From IMG/VR virus record IMGVR_UViG_3300020472_003932, positions 1 to 39,278 of that record: a stretch of 39,278 nt of DNA; one strand, written 5' to 3'. The notes below the pieces were generated by a model. It made no database searches and was not told where the DNA came from. It saw only the letters and a list, made by a program, of their open reading frames with translations. Position numbers and translations under genes: made by a program. Of this stretch, positions 1 through 8,162 are shown one piece after another. Position 1 is the stretch's first letter, and each line of letters starts with the position of its first letter. The stretch comes from a virus.

Positions 1-489
1 CTATGCAAGTGCGAAATGAGCGCGGATAATTTCGAGGCAGGCTTCCCGATCGTCATCTGACAAGCCGAGAAATGGTCGTTTAGGAATAACCCCCCACGGT
101 GTGCGTTTGCCGTACTGTCCCTTCTTCGCGCCGTAGTGGAATGTGCCCGCGTAAATCATCGGTGAGCCAATTAGCAGTTCACCGTTTACCACCTGGTAGA
201 GAATCTGAGTGCTGAGCTGTTTAGTCTCACCGATGCCCGGCTTCTTCTTCTGGATCCGGCTGGCGCGTTTGGTTTTGAACCGGCTGGCGTAGTTCAGCAG
301 CGTGACCGGGCTGTTGTCTTCCCATTTTGACCCGTCCGGCGCTTCTGAGTCTCGGAACCGCTGCTTGGTTGAGTCGATCAGGTATTCACCGATCTCTTTC
401 AGTGCTGGATCCACATTGCCGATCGATGCCAGCAATGCGTCCAGTGCCGAGGTAACTTCCTGATCGTTTACTTCAACCGTGAGGCTCAC
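1..489 (-). CDS. Phage virion morphogenesis protein, Mu gpG-like
   Basis: 162 residues. The N-terminal pattern (short acidic start, then an EIGEYLIDSTKQRF segment and a GSKWEDNSP segment) and the C-terminal GVIPKRPFLGLS motif fit the Phage_tail_S / virion morphogenesis family that includes Mu gpG. In Mu, gpG acts at head completion and head-tail joining. It is the last gene of the leftward head operon and starts with GTG overlapping the portal-F stop by 4 nt (GTGA), so translation is probably coupled. The stop codon lies at the very edge of the window, so nothing can be said about what follows. Family assignment is from sequence recognition; the exact role is inferred from Mu. Confidence 0.85.
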   Translation of the reverse strand: MSLTVEVNDQEVTSALDALLASIGNVDPALKEIGEYLIDSTKQRFRDSEAPDGSKWEDNSPVTLLNYASRFKTKRASRIQKKKPGIGETKQLSTQILYQVVNGELLIGSPMIYAGTFHYGAKKGQYGKRTPWGVIPKRPFLGLSDDDREACLEIIRAHFALA

Positions 490-2732
490 AGGAAGCGCTC
501 CCCGAGTTCACGAACCAGCGCCAGTTTGAAAGCGGCGGCCAGCGTCTGCGCCAGATTGATCTGTTTCTTGCTGGCGATCTGCTGCAGCTCTTGGGTGACG
601 CTTGCACCAGGTGCGTAATCCCAGCCTTCATCGATATCGCCGTCGGCGTCCGGTACCGGATCTTCAAACCGGCCCCCCATGCGCTTGGCGGTGGCTTCAG
701 ATACCGCGATCACGTAACAGCTGCAGCCCCAGCCGTTCGGTGTGTAATGCGTCTGCCACCACGGGTGATCTGCAGGCAGAGTCAGCTTGTCCCACTTCAG
801 ATGTTCAAGGCGTGGCTCCGCGCTGCCGCCATGACGGTACATGCGCAGGGGCGCGACCTTCAGCAGCTCCGGATCGTTCAGCTGTGCCAGTCGCCCGGCG
901 TGGTACGTCGACTTCATATTGGTCGCGTAGATGGTACGTGTGCGCCAGTTCTTCTCGCCGGTATATGCCCAGCCGTGTTTCTCCACGATCTGATCAAAGT
1001 CACGGCGGAATTCATCGATCGAGCCGCCGGTTTCAATCGCAGTCATCACCGCACCGGCCAGATCGTTCAGCAGGTCAGCCTTCATGGCCCCGGCCACCAC
1101 GAACGAGCGATCGTGCCCGGCGCGCTGCATATCGCTCCAGCGTTCGGTCGGTACCAGATTGCGCAGACGGATCTGCAACGCTGCCAGCTGCTCATAGAAG
1201 GGATTGCCCGGCTCAGCGAACATCACCATGCCTTGTCCGGCTTCTTTCGCCACGTCCTCCACACCGCGCGCCTGCGCCACGGTGAATGCCACCTGCAGCG
1301 CTGACAGCATGCTGATGTCCGGCAGCTCGCTGTACGCGTTCAGCAGCCGGTTGTGCAGATCGGTCAGGCTGTCTGCCTGGTCGGACATGCGGCGCACGCG
1401 ATCGATCCACTCTTTCAGCGGCTCTTCACCGTCGCGTTGCAGTTGATCTGTCAGGTCGGTGATGCGCTTGCTGATGTCATCCCCAGGATCTGATTCAGCG
1501 AACTGCACATCCGGTACCGGCGCAGCAGGTTGTTGTGGATCCGGCTCTGCCGCGTCTTCGATATCGTCTTCTTCCAGATCGTACGAGCGCATGAAGTAGC
1601 TCTTGCTGAACGTCACACCAGTCCGGCTCAGAATCTCATCACGCTTGGCCTGCCGGTCGTCGATCTCTTCCTGTTCGTACATGGTGAACTTCGGCGCTGG
1701 CCCACTCATGCCATTCGCGTACATGATCCACTCGATCAACTGATCAACCGTGCTTTCAACCAGTGAGGCATCGCCGTCGCGCAGATCATCAGCCACTTCC
1801 AGACCCGCAGTGGCGCTGGCGTTGGTGCTGTTGCTCTCGGTGGTCTGGTTCTGGCCCAGCAGTGCGATGTTGATTTCCGAACGGCAGTACATCAGCAGGC
1901 GCTCATAGGCTTCTGCCGCGCCGGTCTTCGCGGCGGCCTCGATGATATCCACGCTGGAGTCATCTGGAATCACCGCGATCGCATCCTGAATCATCGCCTC
2001 CAGATCATCCGCCAGATCCATCTTCACATTGCGCTGGGTGTTGCGCGGCACTTTACCGACCAGCCACGGCGTGCCGTATTTCTCGGCAAACTGAACCCAG
2101 AAACGCAGCCCGCCTTTCATGAATGTGGCAGGCCAGAACACCATCGCCAGATCGGCAACGCCCCACGGATTCTGATAGGTAGCCTCGTTGCGCGGCAGCA
2201 GGAATTTCCGCTCCGACAGCTCCTCGCCTTCGATCATCGACTTACGGCTGCGGAAACGCAGATCGCCTTCGGTACCGAACACAAACCACTCGGGTGGCTT
2301 AGCAATCAGCTGCTCTGGCGCTGTCCAGCGCTGGCCTTTTGACCAGAGAATCTCAATCGGCTGATAACCGTACAGTGGCGCTTCGAGAATATCCTTGATC
2401 AGCTGCGTGATATCCATGTCATCCAGAATCGTCTGAATATTCGACTCCGTACGCGCTGTGGCCTTGCCGCGATCCAGTCCCCACTCGAGTGCGGTCACCG
2501 CTGATTTACGACGGCGGATCGCACCACCCACCGCAGGGTGGCCACGCAGGTCACGGTAAATCGCAACGCTCTTACCCTTGGCGCGCAGAATCGGATCCGG
2601 GTTCGGCAGGTAGTTACCCAACGCGGTGAAATCCGGGCTGCGATCGCGGGTCACGATGTGGTCAGTCATGCGATCGTTTTTTTCAGCGAACTGAACGAAC
2701 TGGTCGGGCGATACCCAGATGCCATTCTTCAT
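486..2732 (-). CDS. Fused portal (DUF935, Mu gp29-like) and MuF head morphogenesis protein
   Basis: 748 residues. Residues of roughly 30-420 resemble the DUF935 portal family (Mu gp29), with segments such as RDLRGHPAVGGAIRRRKSAV and LLGQNQTTESNS. Residues of about 500-720 resemble the Mu F minor head protein, including FRRDFDQIVEKHGWAYTG, the RTRTIYATNMKSTYHAGR segment and the GWGCSC motif near residue 670. In Mu these are two proteins; here one uninterrupted frame carries both, joined by a Pro/Glu/Asp-rich linker (about 400-440). The portal forms the DNA entry ring; MuF proteins sit inside the head near it. The ATG overlaps the terminase stop by one base (TAATG) and has a GAGG ribosome site. 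No frameshift or stop is seen at the junction. Confidence 0.85.
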   Translation of the reverse strand: MKNGIWVSPDQFVQFAEKNDRMTDHIVTRDRSPDFTALGNYLPNPDPILRAKGKSVAIYRDLRGHPAVGGAIRRRKSAVTALEWGLDRGKATARTESNIQTILDDMDITQLIKDILEAPLYGYQPIEILWSKGQRWTAPEQLIAKPPEWFVFGTEGDLRFRSRKSMIEGEELSERKFLLPRNEATYQNPWGVADLAMVFWPATFMKGGLRFWVQFAEKYGTPWLVGKVPRNTQRNVKMDLADDLEAMIQDAIAVIPDDSSVDIIEAAAKTGAAEAYERLLMYCRSEINIALLGQNQTTESNSTNASATAGLEVADDLRDGDASLVESTVDQLIEWIMYANGMSGPAPKFTMYEQEEIDDRQAKRDEILSRTGVTFSKSYFMRSYDLEEDDIEDAAEPDPQQPAAPVPDVQFAESDPGDDISKRITDLTDQLQRDGEEPLKEWIDRVRRMSDQADSLTDLHNRLLNAYSELPDISMLSALQVAFTVAQARGVEDVAKEAGQGMVMFAEPGNPFYEQLAALQIRLRNLVPTERWSDMQRAGHDRSFVVAGAMKADLLNDLAGAVMTAIETGGSIDEFRRDFDQIVEKHGWAYTGEKNWRTRTIYATNMKSTYHAGRLAQLNDPELLKVAPLRMYRHGGSAEPRLEHLKWDKLTLPADHPWWQTHYTPNGWGCSCYVIAVSEATAKRMGGRFEDPVPDADGDIDEGWDYAPGASVTQELQQIASKKQINLAQTLAAAFKLALVRELGERFL

Positions 2733-4348
2733 TATTGGTAACCCTCAAACATTGACGCCGACTGACGGCGATGACGACTGGAAACCTCGACCGGACCCTG
2801 GCGCATTTCAATGCTGGCAAACACCGCCAGCGCCAGCGCCGGGGAAAAATCGCCGTGGCGATAGGTGTCCGGGTCTTTCAGATCCTGTCGGCGCTGCTTA
2901 ACCACCATCGGAATGCCGTCGACTTCTTCCACCGCTCGCAGATCGTTGGCGAGATCCTGGTCTTTCGGTACCTGTATAGTCCCGTCTTCAAACTGCTGAA
3001 TCATTTTCGGCATCCAACTGCCGTACCAGGCTCTGTTGAGTTTCACCTGAGCGATCATGCCGCTGCCGTACTTATCAGCCGTGTATTCGGCCAGCGTTTC
3101 GCCGGAGCCGGTCGCGTCCATCGCACCACCACAGAAACGCGGTAGCCGGTCGAGGATGTACCAGATAATCTGCTCTTGCTGCCGGGTAGGCACCTTGTGC
3201 ATTTCCAGTACAAACGGGCAATAACGCTGCCGCCCTGGCTCAATCGCCAGCGGAGCAAAGATGGAATAATCGCGGTGGCGGGCAAAGTCATGACCGAAGA
3301 CGTGAAGGTGCTCGGGATTACACAACGCCAGCACAGGGTCGATGTACTTTTTAATCCAGTCATCGCACCACGACTCTCGCTCATCAACCGGCTTAGCGGC
3401 AAAATCATCAGTGAGTTTCAGTCGCACCACAGGCCGATGCGGCTCGCTCGGCATTGCGTTATCAATCCAGATGCCCGGCATACTGGTGCCGGTACCGTCG
3501 CGCGGTATTGCGTCCAGCTCTTCGCGCATTTGCGCCTTACGAGGCCCGTAACCGTTGCGGATCGTGGCGTACCATTTGGCTTTGCCTTCGATCGTCGCCT
3601 TCTCGCCCTTCATCATGCAGACGCGCTCATAGAGCCCATTGGCTACCGCATCGTCAAACGAGCATTTATATACTTCAGCGCTGTCGCCGTAGCGAAGGTC
3701 TCGGATGTCATTAATCAGAGCGTTAAACGGATTCGCGCGTCCGAAATGCGTACTGATAATAGAAACGCGCCCACCCCAGATCAGCAGTGCAGTCGCCGCA
3801 TCAATCACCGCCGCCACATTTCTGTGGAACGCCGCCTCATCAATTATGACCTTACCCTGCAAACCACGAATATTGGCTGGGTTACTGGATAGCGCGACAA
3901 TTTTAAAACCGGAGGCGTAGCGAATGCGGTAGCTGGTGATCTGCTTAGTTGTGCCATCTTCCTGTTGGTCTTCAAACAGAAATTCTTCGATCTCTGAAAT
4001 GCCGCCAGCCTGCGCCTGAGCGATCGTCTTGGAGAATTTCGCGCAGTAGCCAATAAACTCCAGACCTTTTTCTTTTGTGTCACCGATGTAATACACATCC
4101 ATGCCACCGGCTTCTTTTGTTGCACCTGCCGTCAGTGGTGCATCAAGCCCCTCGGCGAACGTAATACCAGTACGACGGCCTTTCTCACACACCTTAATTG
4201 GTGCAGTGATTCGTAACCACTCCACCTGGTGCTTCATCAATACGCCTTCAGCCGACGGGTCGAAACCTTCTGGAATTTCACGCGCTCGTGTGGGCAGTTC
4301 TTCCCATTCAACACAGCGTAGAGTGTCGCCCAGCGGCTTGATGGCCAT
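2732..4348 (-). CDS. Large terminase subunit (Mu gp28-like)
   Basis: 538 residues. This is the packaging motor ATPase and headful nuclease. Visible motifs: a degenerate Walker A region CEKGRRTGIT (54-63), Walker B VIIDEA (167-172) and coupling motif STH (199-201). The C-terminal half has nuclease-like acidic positions in HVFGHDFARHRDYS and GGAMDATGSGETLAEY. Length is normal for Mu-type large terminases. It lies 2 nt downstream of the DUF3486 small-terminase gene and overlaps the portal start, in the usual terminase-portal order, but on the minus strand. The ATG at 4348 is supported by close spacing to the preceding stop. Confidence 0.92.
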   Translation of the reverse strand: MAIKPLGDTLRCVEWEELPTRAREIPEGFDPSAEGVLMKHQVEWLRITAPIKVCEKGRRTGITFAEGLDAPLTAGATKEAGGMDVYYIGDTKEKGLEFIGYCAKFSKTIAQAQAGGISEIEEFLFEDQQEDGTTKQITSYRIRYASGFKIVALSSNPANIRGLQGKVIIDEAAFHRNVAAVIDAATALLIWGGRVSIISTHFGRANPFNALINDIRDLRYGDSAEVYKCSFDDAVANGLYERVCMMKGEKATIEGKAKWYATIRNGYGPRKAQMREELDAIPRDGTGTSMPGIWIDNAMPSEPHRPVVRLKLTDDFAAKPVDERESWCDDWIKKYIDPVLALCNPEHLHVFGHDFARHRDYSIFAPLAIEPGRQRYCPFVLEMHKVPTRQQEQIIWYILDRLPRFCGGAMDATGSGETLAEYTADKYGSGMIAQVKLNRAWYGSWMPKMIQQFEDGTIQVPKDQDLANDLRAVEEVDGIPMVVKQRRQDLKDPDTYRHGDFSPALALAVFASIEMRQGPVEVSSRHRRQSASMFEGYQ

Positions 4349-4350
4349 GA

Positions 4351-4929
4351 TTAAACACCCAGCACTTTATTGCGCCAGAATTTCACCTGGTCTTCGTCCA
4401 TACCCTGAGCACGTGCTGCGCTTTCAGCGTTTTCGGCGGCCTCTTCCAGCGCTTCTTTGCGTGCGGCTTCTTTGATTTTCGCTTCACGAGCGGTGGTTTC
4501 GCTGACAGCTTTTTCCAACTTTTCGTGGCTATACGACAAGTCTTTAATCATCTTCACCGCACCGGCGATCACTTCCGGGTCGTGTTCGCCCATGGTGATT
4601 TTCTGGATTGCCAGGGACAGGTCTATCAACGAATTCCGGATGATTTCAGACGTGAGGTTAGCGACTTTGCTTTGCGGGGCTGCGCCCAGCTTGCCGATCC
4701 AGATCTCCGCCATTTCGCGGGATTCGCGAATTGCCGCGCCAACCTGATCCATACTGAGCTTGTAGCGGTTGACTGCGCTTTTACTGACGGGCTCTTCACC
4801 GCGCTCTTCTAACAGCGCGTTGATTTTGGCCGTTGCATCCAGCTGGTTTATCCGTGGATCACGCAGCAGCTCATGCAGCTGCTCCAGAATGTCAGGGGCG
4901 AGTTGTTTTATCGATGATTGGCGTCCCAT
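4351..4929 (-). CDS. DUF3486 protein, probable small terminase (Mu gp27-like)
   Basis: 192 residues from the MGRQSSIKQLAP start. I prefer this ATG over an upstream one 30 nt earlier because it lies one base after the preceding stop and has a GGGAG ribosome site. The N-terminus has a helix-turn-helix-like region (LDATAKINALLEERGEEPVS then KSAVNRYK), followed by a long helical part with a Lys/Glu/Ala-rich tail, typical of DUF3486. In Mu-type phages this gene directly precedes the large terminase and is thought to recognise packaging DNA. Function is inferred from family and position. Confidence 0.88.
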   Translation of the reverse strand: MGRQSSIKQLAPDILEQLHELLRDPRINQLDATAKINALLEERGEEPVSKSAVNRYKLSMDQVGAAIRESREMAEIWIGKLGAAPQSKVANLTSEIIRNSLIDLSLAIQKITMGEHDPEVIAGAVKMIKDLSYSHEKLEKAVSETTAREAKIKEAARKEALEEAAENAESAARAQGMDEDQVKFWRNKVLGV

Positions 4930-4930
4930 A

Positions 4931-5230
4931 TCACGCTCCCGGCTGCGGTCGCGCCACACCAGTAACCGTGGTCAGACCACGGGCGACATCCAGCCCGCGT
5001 GCGGTGATTTTGGCGATTTTTCCCACGCCAGGCATCTCGCTCACGGTGATCAGCGCCACATCGCTCAGCCAGTCCATGCTGGCGCGCAGCGCATCGCGGC
5101 TGATCGCGTGCCCCATGTATTGCAGGCCCGACTGCAGCACACCCTCGTTGTGGCTGTACGCCGCATCCTGCTCCAGCATCTGCAGGATCAGCAGCCGCTG
5201 CTGCTGAGTAACGATTTCAGCAAAATTCAT
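4931..5230 (-). CDS. VpaChn25_0724-type phage protein (Mu gp26 position)
   Basis: 99 residues, beginning MNFAEIVTQQQRLLILQMLE. It has a winged-helix-like layout: QRLLILQMLEQD, then GLQYMGHAISRDALRASMDW, then a two-strand wing GLITVSE/ITARGLDVARG. This matches the short VpaChn25_0724 family found between DUF2730 and DUF3486 genes in Mu-like phages. It overlaps the DUF2730 stop by 4 nt (ATGA) and ends one base before the small-terminase start. Biochemical function is not known; the fold suggests DNA binding. Confidence 0.8.
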   Translation of the reverse strand: MNFAEIVTQQQRLLILQMLEQDAAYSHNEGVLQSGLQYMGHAISRDALRASMDWLSDVALITVSEMPGVGKIAKITARGLDVARGLTTVTGVARPQPGA

Positions 5231-5616
5231 TGGCCTTTCCCCGCGTTATTGAGAGTGAGGAGATACTGATAGATAGTCGCGGTCTGGTTTGCCATCGCAC
5301 TGGTTGAACCCACGACTTCAGACAATTGCCGCGACACACCGCCCAGGCGCGTGTGTATATCCTTAAGATCATCGTGTTTCGGCAGCCCTTTAACTTCACC
5401 CTCGACCGTGAGGATGCGTTTTTCGTGTTCGCCGAGCTGGCGTTTCACATCTTTATCCAGCGCCGTGATGGCATCCGTGATATCGCTGGTGAGCTGTTTA
5501 AAATCATCCGGGCTGACGGTCGACCGTCGGAACGACCAGGCAATCCAGATCGCCAGACCGTTAAAAATCAGAATAATCAACGGCCACCAATCTTTTAATG
5601 CACTGGCAAAATCCAT
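5227..5616 (-). CDS. DUF2730 membrane-anchored protein (Mu gp25 position)
   Basis: 129 residues. One N-terminal transmembrane helix (about 10-30, WWPLIILIFNGLAIWIAW) is followed by a heptad-rich coiled-coil region (about 38-115). This architecture and the position first in the terminase operon match DUF2730. GAGG lies upstream of the ATG. It is the first gene of the leftward head operon, so its 5' side (5617-5754) holds the divergent promoter shared with the lysis operon. Role unknown. Confidence 0.82.
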   Translation of the reverse strand: MDFASALKDWWPLIILIFNGLAIWIAWSFRRSTVSPDDFKQLTSDITDAITALDKDVKRQLGEHEKRILTVEGEVKGLPKHDDLKDIHTRLGGVSRQLSEVVGSTSAMANQTATIYQYLLTLNNAGKGQ

Positions 5617-5682
5617 AGAGTAACCTCGTATTTATTGACCTCTCAGGGTACTTTCAGTGTACCTATTACCACCTCCTGATTA

Positions 5683-5731
5683 TTTTAAAGTGCTTTAAAA
5701 GATTCTCCGCGCGCGCCCGTGCAGACTGGCC
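5683..5731. promoter_or_regulatory. Candidate divergent late promoter/activator site (copy 1)
   Basis: A perfect inverted repeat TTTTAAAG-TG-CTTTAAAA (5683-5700) is followed by a GC-rich CCGCGCGCG tract and ACTGGC (about 5725-5730). The same arrangement, without gaps, recurs at 21752-21800 upstream of the protease-capsid operon. The site lies between the divergent DUF2730 operon (minus) and lysis operon (plus), so one palindrome could serve both. In Mu, late promoters depend on the Mor/C family activator; a Mor-like protein is encoded at 21108-21461. Binding by that protein is an inference. Confidence 0.6.
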
Positions 5732-5754
5732 TCAATCAGATCAGGATGGCCACC

Positions 5755-6267
5755 ATGGGCAAACTCAGAACGGCATCAGACATTAAACGCATCGTCATTC
5801 ACTGCGCGGCCACTCCGAACGGGAAGAAATTCACCGCCGAGGATATTGATCGCTGGCATAAAGAACGCGGCTTTAAACGGGAGGCGACCATCCCTTTTGC
5901 GCCCAATTATCCGGCGTGGCAGTGCTGCCCGCCGCTGGCGCACATTGGCTATCACTATGTGATTGAACTGGATGGCCGGGTTGTCTCCGGGCGTCCACTG
6001 CTGGAAACCGGCGCGCATGTGCAGGGCCACAATGCCGATACCATCGGCATCTGCCTGGTCGGCACCGATCAGTTCACCAGTGAGCAATGGGTGGCACTTG
6101 AGGCGCTGGTTTATTACCTGATTAACCGCTTCGGAATCAGCGAGGCTGACGTGGTCGGCCACCGCGATCTTTACGACGGTAAAACCTGCCCAGGCTTTGA
6201 TGTCGCCGCATGGCTGGAACGATTTTCCACACCAGAGCAGGAGAACATTCTGGAGGCCATCGAATGA
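5755..6267 (+). CDS. Endolysin, N-acetylmuramoyl-L-alanine amidase (Amidase_2)
   Basis: 170 residues from ATG 5755. It cleaves the amide bond between MurNAc and the peptide stem during lysis. Amidase_2 zinc ligands are visible and spaced as in T7 lysozyme: H16 (IVIHCAAT), H136 (VVGHRD) and C145 (KTCPGFD). The HIGYHYVIELDGRV and GICLVGTD segments are also typical. There is no signal peptide, so it probably needs the holin encoded next door. In-frame starts also exist at 5719 (GTG) and 5746; 5755 is favoured because an AGGAT element sits 7-8 nt upstream and because the conserved domain begins right after it. Confidence 0.93.
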   Translation: MGKLRTASDIKRIVIHCAATPNGKKFTAEDIDRWHKERGFKREATIPFAPNYPAWQCCPPLAHIGYHYVIELDGRVVSGRPLLETGAHVQGHNADTIGICLVGTDQFTSEQWVALEALVYYLINRFGISEADVVGHRDLYDGKTCPGFDVAAWLERFSTPEQENILEAIE

Positions 6268-6497
6268 AAACGCCGACCCTCTGCGACAGCCGTGGCAAAC
6301 AGTCTGCAACTCTGTTCTGGGTAGCGCTGTGCCTGATGATTCTGATCATTAAATTCGCCCTGAGCGGGCTGGTAACGCCACTGGGCCCGGTGCCGTTAAT
6401 GACGGGTACGGAATTCGGCATTGCCGCCACCGGCCTGTTGGCCGTGTGGACCGCGCGTGAACACACCGAGAAAACAGCGAGGCCGCCCAATGGTTAA
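6264..6497 (+). CDS. Putative holin
   Basis: 77 residues, two predicted transmembrane helices (about 14-34, ATLFWVALCLMILIIKFAL; about 48-62, EFGIAATGLLAVWTA) and a charged, polar C-terminus. The ATG overlaps the amidase stop (ATGA), and the next gene (inner spanin) overlaps its 3' end by 8 nt. Size, topology and position between endolysin and spanins support a class II-like holin that opens the inner membrane at lysis. I recognise no specific family, so the call rests on topology and context. Confidence 0.65.
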   Translation: MKTPTLCDSRGKQSATLFWVALCLMILIIKFALSGLVTPLGPVPLMTGTEFGIAATGLLAVWTAREHTEKTARPPNG

Positions 6498-6765
6498 AAA
6501 AATACTCGGCCTGCTGGCGGCCTCCCTCGCATTTATCGTCATGTTGTACCGGGGGCGACTGACCGAGCAGGAAAAAAAGAACGCGATGGATAGTGCCGTA
6601 CGCGAGCGTGAAAACACCGCTGCAGCAACAGCGCGCGCTGATCAGCAGCAGCGCCAGATCACGGCACAGAATGAACTGAAACAGCGCCACCAGACAGAGG
6701 CAAAAACCGATGCGGATGAAATCGCTCGCCACCGCCGCGATCATTTTAATAACGAGTGGGATTAA
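6490..6765 (+). CDS. Rz-like inner-membrane spanin
   Basis: 91 residues from MVKKILGLLAASLAF. One N-terminal membrane helix (about 3-20) is followed by a charged coiled-coil periplasmic domain rich in Glu, Arg and Gln (AVRERENTAAATARADQQQR). This is the standard i-spanin layout. It overlaps the holin by 8 nt, and the outer spanin gene begins inside it in another frame, as in the Rz/Rz1 pairs of lambda and LysB/LysC of P2. It would pair with the outer-membrane lipoprotein to fuse membranes in the last lysis step. Confidence 0.8.
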   Translation: MVKKILGLLAASLAFIVMLYRGRLTEQEKKNAMDSAVRERENTAAATARADQQQRQITAQNELKQRHQTEAKTDADEIARHRRDHFNNEWD

Positions 6766-7036
6766 CAGCTGCAGCCTGCCAGCGCCAGCTGCTCTGGCTG
6801 CTGTGCTGTTTATGTCGGGATGCGCCACACCACCGGCAGAGGTTGTAACCGTTCCAGTCGTTGTTGCGCTGGAGTCACCACCGCGCCCGATCCTGCCGCC
6901 GGTACCGGCAGACGATCTGAAATGCCTGAGTGTTGAAACCTACGAGACCCTGGTGACGCGTCAGCGATTGCTGCGGCAATACGCCGAGGAGCTTGAAGGG
7001 ATTATTCAGAGCACGCATACAGAGGGGATTGAATGA
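6710..7036 (+). CDS. Rz1-like outer-membrane spanin lipoprotein
   Basis: 108 residues. It has a hydrophobic signal region ending in a lipobox MSGC (C38), then a proline-rich stretch (PPAEVVTVPVVVALESPPRP, 41-60) typical of Rz1 proteins, then a helical tail. An earlier ITSGINSC (C21) is a second, weaker lipobox-like site. The gene starts inside the i-spanin frame with GAGG 9 nt upstream of ATG 6710 (ATG 6716 is an alternative) and overlaps it by 56 nt. The overlap, lipobox and Pro-rich segment make the assignment firm even though sequences diverge. Confidence 0.8.
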   Translation: MRMKSLATAAIILITSGINSCSLPAPAALAAVLFMSGCATPPAEVVTVPVVVALESPPRPILPPVPADDLKCLSVETYETLVTRQRLLRQYAEELEGIIQSTHTEGIE

Positions 7037-7785
7037 TGTTGCGGTCACCACTGGGAGCGCCGGTTAAAAATGCGCTGCGGGATGCGATTCGGACAACCAT
7101 TCTGCAACGCTATTTGTTGCAGATGAGTGGTGTCCAGTACGGGGTTATCGAGAACTTAGAATTGCTCGGAGATTTCAAGCTACGCATTAAATTTTTAATT
7201 AACGGTAACACTCAATCATTGATCACATTCTGCACTGACAACACCGCCGAATATTTTCGTATCAGCAGCACAGACGATGCAGGCAAAACAGTCATTAAAC
7301 TGGAAACACCGGGTAAAACCCCAGGGAACGGTACAACTGAAATTGCAGACGGTTTGATCCACGATATTCAACTGATCAAATCCGGGGCGGATTTTTTAAT
7401 TTATATCGACGGTAATTATGAATACTCGACAACACACTCCAGTCCAGAATTACTGGGGCGGACATATACTGCATATATCGGTATGCGCACAAACTCCGCG
7501 GGTACCATCACAACTCAGCTTTTAGATGGGTACATACAAGCTATAGAGCTGACACAGAATAGCGCTCCGGTCTCCGGTCTCGGAGATATACGCATTGACG
7601 ATCCAACAAGTATTTATCAACAGGATTATTCAGCAGATCAGAGTAGCGGATTTGTTGGCATCGAACTCAAAGACACAATTATTCCAGATGACTTCGAGCA
7701 GTTTGAAATGCGCACGGGCTTGGATTATTGGCAATCAACTGACGACTCAGAAACACAACTGGTATACGCACCGGGGGCACAATAA
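7033..7785 (+). CDS. Lectin-like (ConA/LamG-type) protein in the lysis operon
   Basis: 250 residues. Middle part (about 45-180) shows alternating beta strands and motifs such as DFLIYIDGNYEYSTT and GRTYTAYIGMRTNSA, as in laminin-G/concanavalin A-like folds. There is no signal peptide. It overlaps the outer spanin stop (ATGA at 7033) and couples to the next gene (TAATG). Codon and base use are clearly more AT-rich than the flanking lysis genes, suggesting separate acquisition. A carbohydrate-binding or virion-surface role is plausible, but no family match can be claimed. Confidence 0.6.
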   Translation: MMLRSPLGAPVKNALRDAIRTTILQRYLLQMSGVQYGVIENLELLGDFKLRIKFLINGNTQSLITFCTDNTAEYFRISSTDDAGKTVIKLETPGKTPGNGTTEIADGLIHDIQLIKSGADFLIYIDGNYEYSTTHSSPELLGRTYTAYIGMRTNSAGTITTQLLDGYIQAIELTQNSAPVSGLGDIRIDDPTSIYQQDYSADQSSGFVGIELKDTIIPDDFEQFEMRTGLDYWQSTDDSETQLVYAPGAQ

Positions 7786-8162
7786 TGGACCTGAAATCAT
7801 TATCTCAGGGTCAGATTTATTCCATCGTCACCGACTCAAGCCACAGTCTGCACCCCGGTAACGACGCCCCGATTCGCTCATTTGAAATCATCCGCGATGG
7901 CCTATCTGAGAGCGTAAATACATGGCGGGGCAGCGAGTTTACGGTCAGCGATGATCTGACTGATGCCGCAGTCATCGCACCTCAGCCGCTGCTGATCATC
8001 ACCAACGCCGAGCACGACCGGCTCGCATCGATGCTCGAACAAACCGATGAAGACGGCAATATAACCCCGCGCTCGCTACCGATCAACTGGGACGAGATCG
8101 TCACGCTGATAAACCAATGGCGCACCGACGCTGAACAACAGGAGAACCCCGATGGCATCTAA
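7785..8162 (+). CDS. Hypothetical protein, translationally coupled to the lectin-like gene
   Basis: 125 residues, acidic and soluble, no membrane segment or signal peptide. It starts at TAATG overlapping the previous stop and overlaps the next start by 11 nt. The C-terminal half (INWDEIVTLINQWRTDAEQQ) looks helical and resembles small tail-fibre assembly or chaperone-like C-termini, but this is weak. Its tight coupling to the lectin-like gene suggests that the two products act together. I do not recognise a family. Confidence 0.6.
   Translation: MDLKSLSQGQIYSIVTDSSHSLHPGNDAPIRSFEIIRDGLSESVNTWRGSEFTVSDDLTDAAVIAPQPLLIITNAEHDRLASMLEQTDEDGNITPRSLPINWDEIVTLINQWRTDAEQQENPDGI

Noticed and set aside
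591-1304. Long plus-strand open frames antisense to the portal-F gene
   Set aside because: Composition-driven shadows: no ribosome site logic, no recognisable domains, and the minus-strand frame has clear phage families.
3176-3892. 238-codon plus-strand frame opposite the terminase
   Set aside because: Mirror frame of a conserved terminase; His/Arg-rich low-information protein without motifs.
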